Positions 44,679 through 54,389 are shown, counted from the first letter of the stretch. The stretch is DNA of 64,000 nucleotides from Aquimarina sp. Aq78 (GCF_900299525.1 NZ_OMKA01000026.1:248001-312000); one strand, 5' to 3'. The notes: generated by a model from the sequence alone, not told the origin. Translations and numbers: made by a program.

Positions 44679-46082
44679 TTGAATATGAAACATCTTAGCA
44701 GATTTTTAGTGGCTTCGTTACTTGTACTTGGATTTAGTACGGCGAATGCACAAGATGAAAACAATCCTTGGGCGGTTTCTATAGGCATTAATGCCGTTGA
44801 CATCTTTCCTACTGGGGGAGACCTTACCAGTCAGGGAGAAATTTTCGATGAATATTTTAATGCTAGTGACCACTGGAACATCCTTCCATCTGTTTCCAAA
44901 TTATCTGTTGGTAGATATATAGGAGATGGTTTTAGTTTTACAGCGGCAGGATCGGTTAACAAAATAGAAAACTGGGGAGAAAATCCTACCACAGGAGAAG
45001 ATTTAAAAGTTGATGACCTATCTTATTATGCCTTAGATGGTAGAATTAGCTACAGCTTTAAGAAAGCATTTGGTTCAAGTTGGATCGATCCTTACTTAGG
45101 TGTAGGTGGAGGTTATACTTGGCTTGATGAAAAAGGAGCTGGAACATTAAACGGTTCTCTTGGATTCAACTTTTGGTTAACTGAAAACTTAGCGTTTAAC
45201 CTTCAAACAACTTACAAGCACGTATTTGAAGATTATGAGACTGGTAGTTACCCACCAACTCATTTCCAACATTCTGCAGGACTTACTTTCGCATTTGGAG
45301 GTAAAGATACTGACGGTGACGGAATATATGACAAAGATGACGAATGTCCAGACGTTCCTGGTTTAGAAGAATTCAACGGATGTCCTGATACTGATGGTGA
45401 TGGAATCACTGATGCTAAAGATGAGTGTCCTGATACTGCAGGTACTGCTGAATTTAATGGATGTCCTGATACTGACGGTGACGGAGTTCCAGATCCTAAA
45501 GATGAGTGTCCTACTGAAGCTGGATTACCTGCTCTTAATGGATGTCCTGATGCTGACGGTGATGGAATCGCTGATGGTAAAGATGGTTGTCCTAATGAAG
45601 CTGGACCAGCTGCTAATAATGGATGTCCTTACCAAGATAAAGATGGTGATGGTGTATTAGATAAAGATGATAACTGTCCTGACGTTGCTGGTACTGTTGC
45701 TAACAATGGTTGTCCAGAAGTAACTGAAGAAGTACAGAAGACTCTTAATAACTATGCAAAAACTATCTTGTTTGATTCTGGTAAATCTACCATTAAATCA
45801 GAGTCTAATCAAGCACTTGCTGATATCATAGCGATATTAAAAGAGTACCCTAATGCTAAATTTACTGTAGAAGGACATACTGATAGTGTAGGAAGTGCTA
45901 AACTTAATCAAAGATTATCTGATTCTAGAGCAAATTCTGTTAAGAACTACTTGACAGAAAATGGTATCGACCAGTTCAGATTATCAGCTGTTGGTTATGG
46001 TGAAGACAGACCTATCTCTTCTAATAAGACTAGAAAAGGTAGAAAAGAAAACAGACGTGTAGAGATCAACTTAGTAAAATAA
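44679..46082 (+). CDS. OmpA-family outer-membrane protein with thrombospondin type 3 repeats
   Basis: This 467-residue protein has a signal peptide (cleavage after NAQ, residue 24-25) and an N-terminal eight-stranded-barrel-like region (about 25-205). About five Ca2+-binding thrombospondin type 3 repeats follow (about 208-345; each DTDGDGxxDxxDECP...NGCP). The peptidoglycan-binding OmpA domain ends the protein (about 350-467; [45 protein letters not shown]). It should tether the outer membrane to the cell wall. The strong promoter and terminator fit an abundant envelope protein. Confidence 0.92.
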   Translation: MNMKHLSRFLVASLLVLGFSTANAQDENNPWAVSIGINAVDIFPTGGDLTSQGEIFDEYFNASDHWNILPSVSKLSVGRYIGDGFSFTAAGSVNKIENWGENPTTGEDLKVDDLSYYALDGRISYSFKKAFGSSWIDPYLGVGGGYTWLDEKGAGTLNGSLGFNFWLTENLAFNLQTTYKHVFEDYETGSYPPTHFQHSAGLTFAFGGKDTDGDGIYDKDDECPDVPGLEEFNGCPDTDGDGITDAKDECPDTAGTAEFNGCPDTDGDGVPDPKDECPTEAGLPALNGCPDADGDGIADGKDGCPNEAGPAANNGCPYQDKDGDGVLDKDDNCPDVAGTVANNGCPEVTEEVQKTLNNYAKTILFDSGKSTIKSESNQALADIIAILKEYPNAKFTVEGHTDSVGSAKLNQRLSDSRANSVKNYLTENGIDQFRLSAVGYGEDRPISSNKTRKGRKENRRVEINLVK

Positions 46083-46108
46083 GAATAAACTCTCTCAATC
46101 ATAATAAT

Positions 46109-46140
46109 AAAAACGTCCCGAAATTTTCGGGACGTTTTTT
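46109..46140 (+). terminator. Terminator after the OmpA-family gene
   Basis: ACGTCCCGAAA pairs with TTTCGGGACGT, preceded by an A-run and followed by a T-run. Confidence 0.9.
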
Positions 46141-46246
46141 ATTTTTAGAAAATTAAATAAAGATCTTGACTTAACACGATCGATTCTTCTTAAGAGGTTC
46201 AGGTTTGCCTTCAGATTTAATATCTTACACATAAAATCATAAATAC

Positions 46247-48982
46247 TTGAAAAGTTTTCTAAAAGATGTTATACTAGAAGTGCAAGGCACTACAGAAAAA
46301 ATAAGTGATCTAATTTTTCTGGTACCTAGCAAAAGAGCAGGGCTTTTTCTTAAAAAAGAACTTTTAGAAACATATCCTGATCAAACTCTTTTTGCTCCCG
46401 TGATCCTTAGTATTGAAGAATTTATTGTTCGACTATCAGGATTGCAACAAATTGATAATGTTCAGACATTATTTGAGTTTTATGAAACATACCTAAACAC
46501 TCATACTCACCTAGAAAAAGAAGATTTTGAAACCTTTAGTAATTGGGCCCAGACCTTGATCTATGATTTTAATGAAATCGACAGGTATTGTATAGATCAT
46601 CAGAGCTTTTTTTCTTATTTATCAGGAATACAAGACTTAAACCATTGGTATTTACAAAAAGAAAAAACCGAATTGGTTAAAAATTATATTAGGTTTTGGG
46701 AAAACCTAATGGATTACTATGACAATTTTAAAAATAAATTGCTTTCCAAAAAAATAGGATATCAAGGATTGTTGTACAGAAAAGCATCAGAAGATATCCA
46801 AGCGTATATTAATACCGAAAATAGAACACATATTCTGGTAGGATTTAATGCACTTAATAATGCAGAACAGATCATTTTTCAATCACTCTTAGAGGCTGAT
46901 ATTGCTCAGGTATACTGGGATGCGGACAAGTTTTTTGTGGAGAACACCTACCACGAAGCGTCTTTATTCTTACGAACATATAAAAATCAATGGGGGTATT
47001 ATAAAAAGAATCCATTTCAATGGGTACAAAACAATTTTTCTGAAGAAAAAGACATCACTCTAATAGGAGTGCCTAAAAATATTGGGCAAGCAAAATCTAT
47101 CGGCCAAATATTGACTTCGATACCCAAGTCCGAGATCGAAAAAACAGCTTTGGTACTTGCAGACGAAACGCTACTACAGCCCTTACTCAATTCATTACCT
47201 AATACAATAGAAGCCCTAAATATTACAATGGGACTACCTCTTAAAGAAGTTCCCATAGCTGCATTTTTTGAACTGTTATTTGGGATTCATAAGAATTCTA
47301 ACTCCAAAGGGTTCTATTATAAATTAGTATTAGAAATTTTAAATAGCCTACCAGCATATAGAATATTAGGGTTTGAAGCAACACGATTGATTAATACCAT
47401 TTCTAAAGAAAATATCGTTTACATAACATTAGATAAGCTACAGGAGGAAGCTTCGGATAAAGAAAAACAAACTCTTGCATTACTATTTGAACCTTGGAAA
47501 GATGTTACCACAGCCTTAGAAAATTGTAGAAAAATAATACTATTACTCAAGAATAATCTCGATAAGAAAAATGATGAGTTAGAATTAGAATATGTATACC
47601 ATTTCCATTTAGTTTTTAATAAAGTTTTTACACTACATAATAGCTATCAATATCTAGAAACGATTGGATCTTTATATACATTGTATAAAGATATTATGAT
47701 GTCTGAGACACTCGATTTTTCTGGTGAACCATTTAGTGGATTACAACTCATGGGAATGTTAGAATCCCGATGTCTTGATTTTGAAACTGTTATTATCACT
47801 TCAGTTAATGAAGGAGTTTTACCTGCTGGGAAAAGCATGAATTCTTTTATTCCTTATGATCTGAAAAGAGCATACAATCTCCCTACATATAAAGAAAAAG
47901 ACGCTATCTATACGTATCACTTTTATAGATTGATCCAAAGGGCTAAAAAAGTATATCTGCTGTACAATACAGAAGACGAAGGAGTAGGTGGTGGAGAAAA
48001 GAGCAGATTTCTACTTCAGTTGGATATTGACAAAAGACCAAAACATAAACTCACAAAATATGTGGTGTCGGCAGAAGTGCCTATGTTAACTAACGAGCCA
48101 TTACAGATAAAGAAAAATGAAACTGTTTTACTAAAGTTAAAAGAGTTAAGTGCTTATGGATTATCCCCTTCTGCACTAACTGCTTATATAAGGAACCCAA
48201 TGGATTTCTATTATAAATATGTTTTAGGCGTTACAGAAACCGAACAAGTAGAAGAAACTATTGCTGCAAATACTTTGGGAACAGTTATTCATAACACACT
48301 CGAAACTTTTTATAAGCCATTAGAAGGTAAATTTCTTACTATAGAAGATATCAATAAGATGAGAAGTCAAATTGATATCGAACTTCGGGATCAGTTTAAA
48401 CAAGAATATACAAAACTCAATATCACACAAGGTAAAAATCTTTTGATTTTTGAAGTAGCTAAGCAGTATGTGTATAATTTCCTGAAAGCCGAAGAGAAAC
48501 TAATAAAGAGTGGAGCTCGATTAAAGATTCTGTCTATAGAAAGTAATCTAAAAACAAAATTAAAAATCCCCGAATTGGATTTTCCTATTTATATTAAAGG
48601 AAAAGTAGATCGTATTGATGAGCTAGATGGGCAAGTAAGGATAATAGATTATAAGACAGGAAGAGTAGGTCGAAATGATGTCGTTATTATGGATTGGGAT
48701 ATAATTACCGATGAATATAAATACAGCAAAGTAATCCAGGTTTTGGCGTATGCATATATGCAGCATAATGAAAATCCAATTTCAGAAGCTTTTCAAGCAG
48801 GTATAATTTCATTTAAGAATCTTCAGGAAGGGTTTCTTAAGTTTGGAACAAAAGAAAGCATAAGAGGGAAGGCAAATTACGAAATTACCAATGCGGTGTT
48901 TGATGATTACCTGCTACAGTTAAAAAAACTGATCCTGGAAATTTTTGATATTGAAACCCCATTTATTGAAAAAGAAGTATAG
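46247..48982 (+). CDS. AddB-like PD-(D/E)XK nuclease
   Basis: This 911-residue partner of AddA is a helicase-like, nuclease-ended subunit of the repair complex. 'LVPSKRAGLFLKKELL' near the start is the degenerate Walker region seen in Bacteroidota AddB. The C-terminal nuclease has KGKVDRIDEL and IIDYKTGRVG (about 788-815), the PD-(D/E)XK core. LSPSALTAYIRNPMDFYYKYVLG introduces the nuclease domain. As with AddA, the frame begins at a TTG (46247) and not an ATG. The strong terminator after ompA means it must have its own promoter. Confidence 0.85.
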   Translation: MKSFLKDVILEVQGTTEKISDLIFLVPSKRAGLFLKKELLETYPDQTLFAPVILSIEEFIVRLSGLQQIDNVQTLFEFYETYLNTHTHLEKEDFETFSNWAQTLIYDFNEIDRYCIDHQSFFSYLSGIQDLNHWYLQKEKTELVKNYIRFWENLMDYYDNFKNKLLSKKIGYQGLLYRKASEDIQAYINTENRTHILVGFNALNNAEQIIFQSLLEADIAQVYWDADKFFVENTYHEASLFLRTYKNQWGYYKKNPFQWVQNNFSEEKDITLIGVPKNIGQAKSIGQILTSIPKSEIEKTALVLADETLLQPLLNSLPNTIEALNITMGLPLKEVPIAAFFELLFGIHKNSNSKGFYYKLVLEILNSLPAYRILGFEATRLINTISKENIVYITLDKLQEEASDKEKQTLALLFEPWKDVTTALENCRKIILLLKNNLDKKNDELELEYVYHFHLVFNKVFTLHNSYQYLETIGSLYTLYKDIMMSETLDFSGEPFSGLQLMGMLESRCLDFETVIITSVNEGVLPAGKSMNSFIPYDLKRAYNLPTYKEKDAIYTYHFYRLIQRAKKVYLLYNTEDEGVGGGEKSRFLLQLDIDKRPKHKLTKYVVSAEVPMLTNEPLQIKKNETVLLKLKELSAYGLSPSALTAYIRNPMDFYYKYVLGVTETEQVEETIAANTLGTVIHNTLETFYKPLEGKFLTIEDINKMRSQIDIELRDQFKQEYTKLNITQGKNLLIFEVAKQYVYNFLKAEEKLIKSGARLKILSIESNLKTKLKIPELDFPIYIKGKVDRIDELDGQVRIIDYKTGRVGRNDVVIMDWDIITDEYKYSKVIQVLAYAYMQHNENPISEAFQAGIISFKNLQEGFLKFGTKESIRGKANYEITNAVFDDYLLQLKKLILEIFDIETPFIEKEV

Positions 48983-49025
48983 CTGAGAGACAATAGAGTA
49001 GGTACTAAACTTTACACTTAAAATT

Positions 49026-49874
49026 ATGATGGCCAAAAGCAAAAATATAATAGTAACAGGAAGACATCAAAAATCAATTTTGGCAGATGTTTTTTATACT
49101 AATAATGAATTACAAAAACCTATTGTTATTTTTTGTCATGGGTATAAAGGTTTTAAAGATTGGGGAGCTTGGGATTTGGTGGCAGAAACTTTTGCCAATG
49201 CTGGGTTTTTCTTTATAAAATTTAATTTCTCGCATAACGGAGGTACTACAAAACAACCTATTGATTTTCCTGATCTGGAAGCTTTTGGTAATAATAATTA
49301 TATCAAAGAATTAGATGACCTAGAGACAATTATAGATTGGGCTACCTCTCCGGATTTTAAATTTAAAAATGAAATTAACACCTCAAACATTTCTTTGATA
49401 GGGCATTCTCGTGGTGGTGGAATTGTAACTATTAAAGCTGTAGAAGATAAGAGAGTCACAAAGTTAATAACATGGGCGAGTGTTTCTGATTATAAAAATC
49501 GATTTCCAAAAGGAGAAACCTTTGAATATTGGAAGAAGAATGGGATAATGTATATCGAAAACGGAAGAACCAAACAACAAATGCCACATTATTTTCAGTT
49601 TTATACATCTTTTATCGAGAATGAAGATAGATTAACCATCGCTAATGCAGCTAAAAAAATTAAAATACCACATTTAATTGTTCATGGTACAAGTGATCCG
49701 ACAGTTGATGTGCAGGAAAGTGAAAATATACACGCCTGGAGCGTCAATAGCCAACTATTCATAGTAGAAGGAGCAGATCATATCTTTGGTGTAAAACATC
49801 CCTGGCAAAACAACAATTTATCAAAACACCTTGAGAAAATAGTGCAAAAAAGTATAGATTTTATAGGTCTTTAA
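49026..49874 (+). CDS. Alpha/beta hydrolase
   Basis: This 282-residue cytoplasmic hydrolase has the nucleophile elbow LIGHSRGGGI (Ser about 131), an Asp in HGTSDPTVDV, and a His in GADHIFGVKHPW as the likely triad. The oxyanion-side motif is FCHGYKGFKDWG. This subgroup resembles dienelactone hydrolase or feruloyl-esterase-like peptidases; the substrate is unknown. It follows addB by 43 bp and could be co-transcribed. Confidence 0.82.
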   Translation: MMAKSKNIIVTGRHQKSILADVFYTNNELQKPIVIFCHGYKGFKDWGAWDLVAETFANAGFFFIKFNFSHNGGTTKQPIDFPDLEAFGNNNYIKELDDLETIIDWATSPDFKFKNEINTSNISLIGHSRGGGIVTIKAVEDKRVTKLITWASVSDYKNRFPKGETFEYWKKNGIMYIENGRTKQQMPHYFQFYTSFIENEDRLTIANAAKKIKIPHLIVHGTSDPTVDVQESENIHAWSVNSQLFIVEGADHIFGVKHPWQNNNLSKHLEKIVQKSIDFIGL

Positions 49875-49931
49875 CACTTTCTTAGCCAAAAAATATAATA
49901 AGCAATCATTTTTTTTCGTTTATTTGTCGTA

Positions 49932-50216
49932 ATGAAGTTTAATAGACAAATACTAGCTTCCGTATTTTTGGTACTCTTTGGTATCATTCAATTAGCAGAC
50001 TTGCATATTGTAGGTCATGATGCTAATGATACAGACTGCTCTCTTTGTAAGTTTACTTCTGATCATCATAATGACAATTTTACTTCTGTAGATACGGTTA
50101 CTGTTCCTGAAGCAGTACATGTTCCTGCCGATATTGTTCGAGCAACTTATGTGAATCGATATTTTGATTCATCTGCTGCTTACAATTTTCTAAACAAAGC
50201 TCCCCCTGCAGCTTAG
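49932..50216 (+). CDS. Small exported His/Cys-rich protein before a TonB receptor
   Basis: This 94-residue protein has an N-terminal signal helix (about 6-24). A short stretch rich in potential metal ligands follows: HIVGHD, CSLC (a CxxC pair) and SDHHND. The C-terminus ends 'NKAPPAA'. The family is not recognised. Its position immediately before a TonB-dependent receptor (76 bp) parallels the similar small protein at 53951 that precedes the CzcA operon, so a role as a metal-binding or sensing accessory is likely but unproven. Confidence 0.6.
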   Translation: MKFNRQILASVFLVLFGIIQLADLHIVGHDANDTDCSLCKFTSDHHNDNFTSVDTVTVPEAVHVPADIVRATYVNRYFDSSAAYNFLNKAPPAA

Positions 50217-50292
50217 TTTTACCTAAACTTTATTACTGAAACTTAACTGTGGTATATTCATACCAACAGTTTATCCATTATTTATTTTACAA

Positions 50293-52686
50293 ATGAAAAG
50301 ACACACTTGGTTACTTGTGTTTCTTCTCGGGATTAATCTCCTTTCAGCACAAGAATGTGATAAAACACTTTCTGGCAGAGTCATAGATTTTCATGACGGA
50401 GCTCCCCTTGAAGGCGCTACAATAACATTTAATAATCGTACAATCGTGACAGACGCTTCTGGTAAATATTCTATTACAGGTTTATGTGCGACGGCATATG
50501 CTTTTACTGTTTCTCATGAAAAGTGTAATTCGCAGGTAGTAACTCTTGATGTAGGCAAAACGTCTTCAAAAGATTTCTCCTTAGAACACCACCTTAATGA
50601 ATTAGAAGAAGTAAAAGTTTCGGGAGTCAATGATGATAAAACAACTTCCGCTCAAGAAGAAACTATAGGTTCTGATATCATAGAGAAATATAGTAGTGCT
50701 TCTTTAGGTGATGCTCTTAGAGAAATTACAGGTGTTTCATCGTTAAATACTGGATCTACGATAGTAAAACCTATTATTCAGGGCCTTAGCGGAAGTCGTG
50801 TATTGATCATGAATAATGGCGTTCGCATGCAAGACATGGAATGGGGTGACGAACATGCACCTAATGTAGATATTAACACAGCAGGAAATGTTACTGTTGT
50901 CAAAGGGGCTTCTGCACTACAATATGGTGGAGATGCAATTGGTGGTGTTATTATTATGGAGCCTCGTAAAGTACCTTCAAAAGACACCTTATTTGGCAAG
51001 ACCCTGGTGGCAGGAGCCGTAAATGGTAGAGGAGGATCGATTTCTTCAGAATTGATAAAAGGATATAAAAATGGATGGTTTTTTAAAGCACAAGGAACAT
51101 TAAAACGCTTTGGTGATGTAGAAACACCAGACTATGTTCTTTCTAATACAGGAATATTCGAAAAAGGAGCATCTTTATCTGTTGGAGTAAATAAATTTAC
51201 CCACGGCTGGGATGCGTATTATTCTTTTTTTGATAACGAAATAGGTGTATTGGCAACATCTCATATTGGTAATGTAGATGATCTTATAAATGCTATTAAT
51301 GATCAGCAACCTGCAATCATTAGAGATTTTACTTATGAAATTGATAATCCTAAACAAGAAGTTACCCATCATTTAGGACGTCTTCGATATTTTAAACGTT
51401 TTGAAGAACTTGGAAAATGGAATACGCAGTATGATTTTCAATATAATAAACGACTTGAATTTGATATTCGCAGAACAGAAGAACTTACCAAATTGCCTAG
51501 TATAGATCTTGAGTTAAAAACACATACGTTGACTTCGGATTTTAGTTTTGATTCGAACCCTGATTTTCTATGGAATGTAGGAGTATTGTTTAGATATCAG
51601 AATAATTTTGCAGATCCCAGTACAGGAGTAAAAAGATTAATTCCAGACTATGATAAGTATGATGCTGGAGCATTTATTACAGGCGAATACAGTTTAACAA
51701 ATGATATCATTATAGATGGAGGTATTCGATACGATTATAATCGTATGGATGCAAAGAAGTTTTACTTGAAATCCAGATGGGAAGAAAGAGGATATAATGT
51801 GGATTTTTCTAATCTCATCATTGAGGATTTTAATACACAGTGGCTTACTAATCCAGTTTTTGATTACCATAGTGTTTCTGGTACTACAGGAATACAATAT
51901 ACTTTTAAAGAAGATTACGAATTTAGATTCAATTATGCATTGGCACAACGTGCGCCTAACCCTTCAGAACTATTTAGTGATGGCTTACACCATTCAGCTG
52001 CCAGAATTGAGTTGGGGGATTTAAGGATAGATCAGGAAACATCACATAAAATATCTCTAACTGCACAAAAGAATACAGAAAAATGGGGATGGGAAATAGC
52101 GCCATATGCCAATTTTATAAATGATTATGTTTTACTAGAACCTGTAGGTGTTGAACTATCCATACGAGGTGCATTTCCTGTTTGGGAATATCGACAAACT
52201 AATGTTAGATTATTAGGGGTGGACGCTAAACTTTATGCCAATTGGCATCAGAACTGGAGAACAGATCATAGTTTTTCTATGGTAAAAGGAAAAGAAAATG
52301 AAAAAGATGTTGCGCTGATTAATATCCCTGCGCCAACTTTTAATAACGGTATTACTTATAGTAACAAAAATTGGTTAGGGCTTAATGTTTCTTTACAAAG
52401 TCAATACTTTTTTAGACAAAATGAGTACCCACCAAATATATCTGTGTTTTCTCCGCAACAAGGAGAAAATGTAATACTGGAAATCAATACACCTCCAGAT
52501 GCATATCATTTATTAAATGCAGATACCAGTATGGAGTTTTCTTTAGGAGAACGAAATAAACTAAAAGTTGGATTAACAATAAACAACATATTAAACACAA
52601 GCTATAGAAATTACTTAAATCGTCAGCGATATTTTGCAGATGATCTAGGTAGAAATTTTTTATTAAGATTATCAGTTAACTATTAA
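50293..52686 (+). CDS. TonB-dependent receptor, probably for a metal or metal complex
   Basis: This 797-residue outer-membrane receptor has a signal peptide (cleavage near LLSAQ) and a carboxypeptidase-like N-terminal domain (about 23-105; SGRVIDFHDGAPLEGATI). The plug contains 'LGDALREITGVSSLN' and 'VTVVKGASALQYGGDAIGGVI', and the beta-barrel ends 'LLRLSVNY'. The C-terminal aromatic residue is typical for barrels. At about 800 residues it is smaller than SusC proteins and resembles siderophore or metal receptors. The neighbours (a His/Cys-rich small protein and a lipoprotein) and the nearby metal-efflux operon suggest zinc or copper as substrate (inference). Confidence 0.85.
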   Translation: MKRHTWLLVFLLGINLLSAQECDKTLSGRVIDFHDGAPLEGATITFNNRTIVTDASGKYSITGLCATAYAFTVSHEKCNSQVVTLDVGKTSSKDFSLEHHLNELEEVKVSGVNDDKTTSAQEETIGSDIIEKYSSASLGDALREITGVSSLNTGSTIVKPIIQGLSGSRVLIMNNGVRMQDMEWGDEHAPNVDINTAGNVTVVKGASALQYGGDAIGGVIIMEPRKVPSKDTLFGKTLVAGAVNGRGGSISSELIKGYKNGWFFKAQGTLKRFGDVETPDYVLSNTGIFEKGASLSVGVNKFTHGWDAYYSFFDNEIGVLATSHIGNVDDLINAINDQQPAIIRDFTYEIDNPKQEVTHHLGRLRYFKRFEELGKWNTQYDFQYNKRLEFDIRRTEELTKLPSIDLELKTHTLTSDFSFDSNPDFLWNVGVLFRYQNNFADPSTGVKRLIPDYDKYDAGAFITGEYSLTNDIIIDGGIRYDYNRMDAKKFYLKSRWEERGYNVDFSNLIIEDFNTQWLTNPVFDYHSVSGTTGIQYTFKEDYEFRFNYALAQRAPNPSELFSDGLHHSAARIELGDLRIDQETSHKISLTAQKNTEKWGWEIAPYANFINDYVLLEPVGVELSIRGAFPVWEYRQTNVRLLGVDAKLYANWHQNWRTDHSFSMVKGKENEKDVALINIPAPTFNNGITYSNKNWLGLNVSLQSQYFFRQNEYPPNISVFSPQQGENVILEINTPPDAYHLLNADTSMEFSLGERNKLKVGLTINNILNTSYRNYLNRQRYFADDLGRNFLLRLSVNY

Positions 52687-52702
52687 ATTAAATTTAGAAA
52701 TA

Positions 52703-53302
52703 ATGAACACACGCAAACTTTTATCAATGCTTATCGTTGGAGGTATTTTATTCGCATCATGCTCTAGTGATGATGATAATCCTGTACCAGTTAATGAAGA
52801 GGAATTAATAACCAAAATGACAGTATCTCTAGTTGGAGGAGGCGGAACCGTAACTTTAATTGTTACCGATGAAGATGGAGCAGATGGACCAGTAGCACCG
52901 GTAGTATCGGTTTCTGGTAATTTAACTGCCAATACAACATATAATGGATCTGTAGAATTACTTAATGAATCTGAGAGTCCTGCCGAATTAATTAACGAAG
53001 AAATAGAGGCTGAAGCAGATGAACATCAGTTTTTTTATGAAACAAGTTCTGCATTAAATATCACGACAGCTTATACAGATAAAGAATCAGATTACAAGAA
53101 AGAAGATGGAACCTCTTTTACTACAACTAATCCTGTTGGACTAACATTTACAGTAACAACAACAGATGCAGGAACCGGAACCTTAACAGTAACATTAAGA
53201 CACCAACCTAATAAAGCTGCAGATGGAGTAGTTGGAGGTAATATTGCTAATGCAGGTGGTGATACAGACATTACTCAAATTTTTGATATTACAGTACAAT
53301 AA
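52703..53302 (+). CDS. Lipoprotein linked to the TonB receptor
   Basis: This 199-residue lipoprotein has its lipobox Cys at residue 20 (LFASCSSDDD), followed by an acidic surface-export run. The rest is beta-rich (TKMTVSLVGGGGTVTLIVTDEDG, LTFTVTTTDAG, TLTVTLRHQPNKA), ending with 'GGDTDITQIFDITVQ'. It resembles the proteins often annotated in Flavobacteria as type 1 periplasmic-binding-fold lipoproteins next to TonB receptors; the fold is not certain. It begins 16 bp after the receptor and is surely co-transcribed; it probably helps capture the same ligand. Confidence 0.72.
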   Translation: MNTRKLLSMLIVGGILFASCSSDDDNPVPVNEEELITKMTVSLVGGGGTVTLIVTDEDGADGPVAPVVSVSGNLTANTTYNGSVELLNESESPAELINEEIEAEADEHQFFYETSSALNITTAYTDKESDYKKEDGTSFTTTNPVGLTFTVTTTDAGTGTLTVTLRHQPNKAADGVVGGNIANAGGDTDITQIFDITVQ

Positions 53303-53395
53303 TTGAAACTCGATTAATTATGTAAGTTGAATTTGTGTAAAATTTCATAATTAGTTTCAATTCTTACCCTCGGGAGTAGTTACCCGAGGGTTTTT
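53301..53395 (+). ncRNA. Structured intergenic element, copy 1 (possible sRNA or 3' UTR)
   Basis: AATTGAAACT (53301-53310) pairs perfectly with AGTTTCAATT (53353-53362). An inner stem, TAATTATG with CATAATTA, encloses a loop holding AAGTTGAATTTGTGT. A second hairpin (CCCTCGGG and CCCGAGGG around AGTAGTTA) ends in a T-run and acts as the terminator of the TonB operon. Copy 2 at 53688 shares both stems and both loops, which indicates a conserved RNA structure. Confidence 0.55.
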
Positions 53396-53651
53396 AAACC
53401 ATATTTATTTTAAAATAAAACAGATCAATATGATGTTGGCACGAATTTTGCTATAATAAGGGTCTTCGGTGTTAGGGAAAAAATTAAAAAAACACTGGGA
53501 ATACGACAATCAAAATATCATAATTGTTACATAAAATAGTTTAAAAATTGACTTTTAATAAGTTAGTATTATTGGTTTTATCAATGTATTAACATACCAT
53601 TAAATGTTAATTATCATCAAAAAAATGTTAAAACATTTATAGGATAGGGCT

Positions 53652-53659
53652 TATCTTTG
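53652..53659 (+). promoter_or_regulatory. -7 box ahead of structured element copy 2
   Basis: TATCTTTG matches TAnnTTTG exactly, and TGTTAAAA lies near the expected -33 distance upstream. Transcription would begin about 53666 and pass straight into element copy 2, which has no ORF. Confidence 0.6.
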
Positions 53660-53665
53660 TATCAT

Positions 53666-53788
53666 AAACCTAGACTAACAAACAATAAAATTGAAACTAT
53701 CATAATTAGTATAAGTTGAGTTTGTGTTAAATACAATTAAGTTTCAATTTAGACCCCTGGGAGTAGTTAACCCGGGGGTCGCTTTTTT
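53666..53788 (+). ncRNA. Predicted small RNA, structured element copy 2
   Basis: A promoter-to-terminator unit of about 120 nt without an ORF. AAATTGAAACT (53688-53698) pairs with AGTTTCAATTT (53740-53750) around a loop with AAGTTGAGTTTGTGT. A second hairpin (GACCCCTGGG with CCCGGGGGTC, loop containing AGTAGTTA) ends in a T-run. The two stems and the loop words match copy 1, and base pairs in the second stem have changed on both sides, which supports an RNA and not only a DNA repeat. Confidence 0.6.
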
Positions 53789-53911
53789 TGGTCTGGTTTT
53801 GAATATTAAGCCTTAAAAACCGTACCTCAATTCCTGATGTTTTTTGTTTTTATGAATAATATCCTTATTCCCAAAGGACATAATTAGTAATATTTAGAAT
53901 CTAGGTAATTT

Positions 53912-53951
53912 TGCAATACCATTGCATTACAATATTACTATCTTTGTAATG
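53912..53951 (+). promoter_or_regulatory. Fur-family operator and promoter of the CzcA operon
   Basis: TGCAATACCATTGCA (53912-53926) is a perfect 6-3-6 palindrome of the Fur/Zur kind. CATTACAA (53925-53932) and TTGTAATG (53944-53951) form a second dyad that spans the -7 box TATCTTTG (53939-53946). A repressor bound here would block the promoter. A similar palindrome precedes the DUF3703 gene. Confidence 0.65.
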
Positions 53952-54265
53952 TGAAAATTTTAGTATTCATATTATCAATATATTTTCTGGCACTCAATTT
54001 TATGCCTTGTAATGATAGTATATCTATTACAGATGATTCTCAAATTGAGAATTTTGCAGATTCTTGTGAAAATCATGATCATAGTATAGAGAATGATTTA
54101 TGTTCTCCTTTTTGCCAATGCCATTGTTGTCACGTTCATGTAATTGATCTCAATATCAATACATATCAATTAGTTTCTCCAGAAATTTCCACAGAATTAT
54201 TTGCCCATTTTGATAGTGTTGGTAAAGAAATCTCTAGTACGCCATTCCAACCACCCCAGGTTTAA
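53951..54265 (+). CDS. Small exported Cys/His-rich protein (DUF6660-like)
   Basis: This 104-residue protein has a signal helix and the ligand-dense stretch CENHDHS and CSPFCQCHCCHVHV (about 37-62), a probable heavy-metal-binding patch. It resembles DUF6660-type proteins found before CusA/CzcA operons in Flavobacteria. The annotated start is GTG at 53951, only 4 bp after the -7 box, so the mRNA would be leaderless or nearly so, or translation may begin at the later ATG codon (54002, MPCND), which would lose the signal helix. The GTG is therefore the better choice. It is the first gene of the efflux operon. Confidence 0.65.
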   Translation: MKILVFILSIYFLALNFMPCNDSISITDDSQIENFADSCENHDHSIENDLCSPFCQCHCCHVHVIDLNINTYQLVSPEISTELFAHFDSVGKEISSTPFQPPQV

Positions 54266-54389
54266 TTTAGTTACATAGGATAAGTATGTCTTGTTATTTC
54301 TTTTCAAAAGAAAGTAGCATCTATTTAACATCGATAAATTCTGTTTAATCGAATTTAATCGAGATGTCTAACTGAATTAAAAATATTAT

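Larger units (their letters stand above)
53303..53950. other. 648-bp intergenic region between the two metal operons
   Basis: This region holds structured element copy 1, an AT-rich 250-bp stretch without clear signals, the promoter and predicted small RNA of copy 2, and at its right end the Fur-type operator and promoter of the CzcA operon. No ORF of note is present. Confidence 0.7.

Noticed and set aside
45300-45720. Regularly spaced repeats that could suggest a CRISPR array
   Set aside because: They are in frame and encode thrombospondin type 3 repeats of the OmpA protein, with no constant spacer length and no cas genes.
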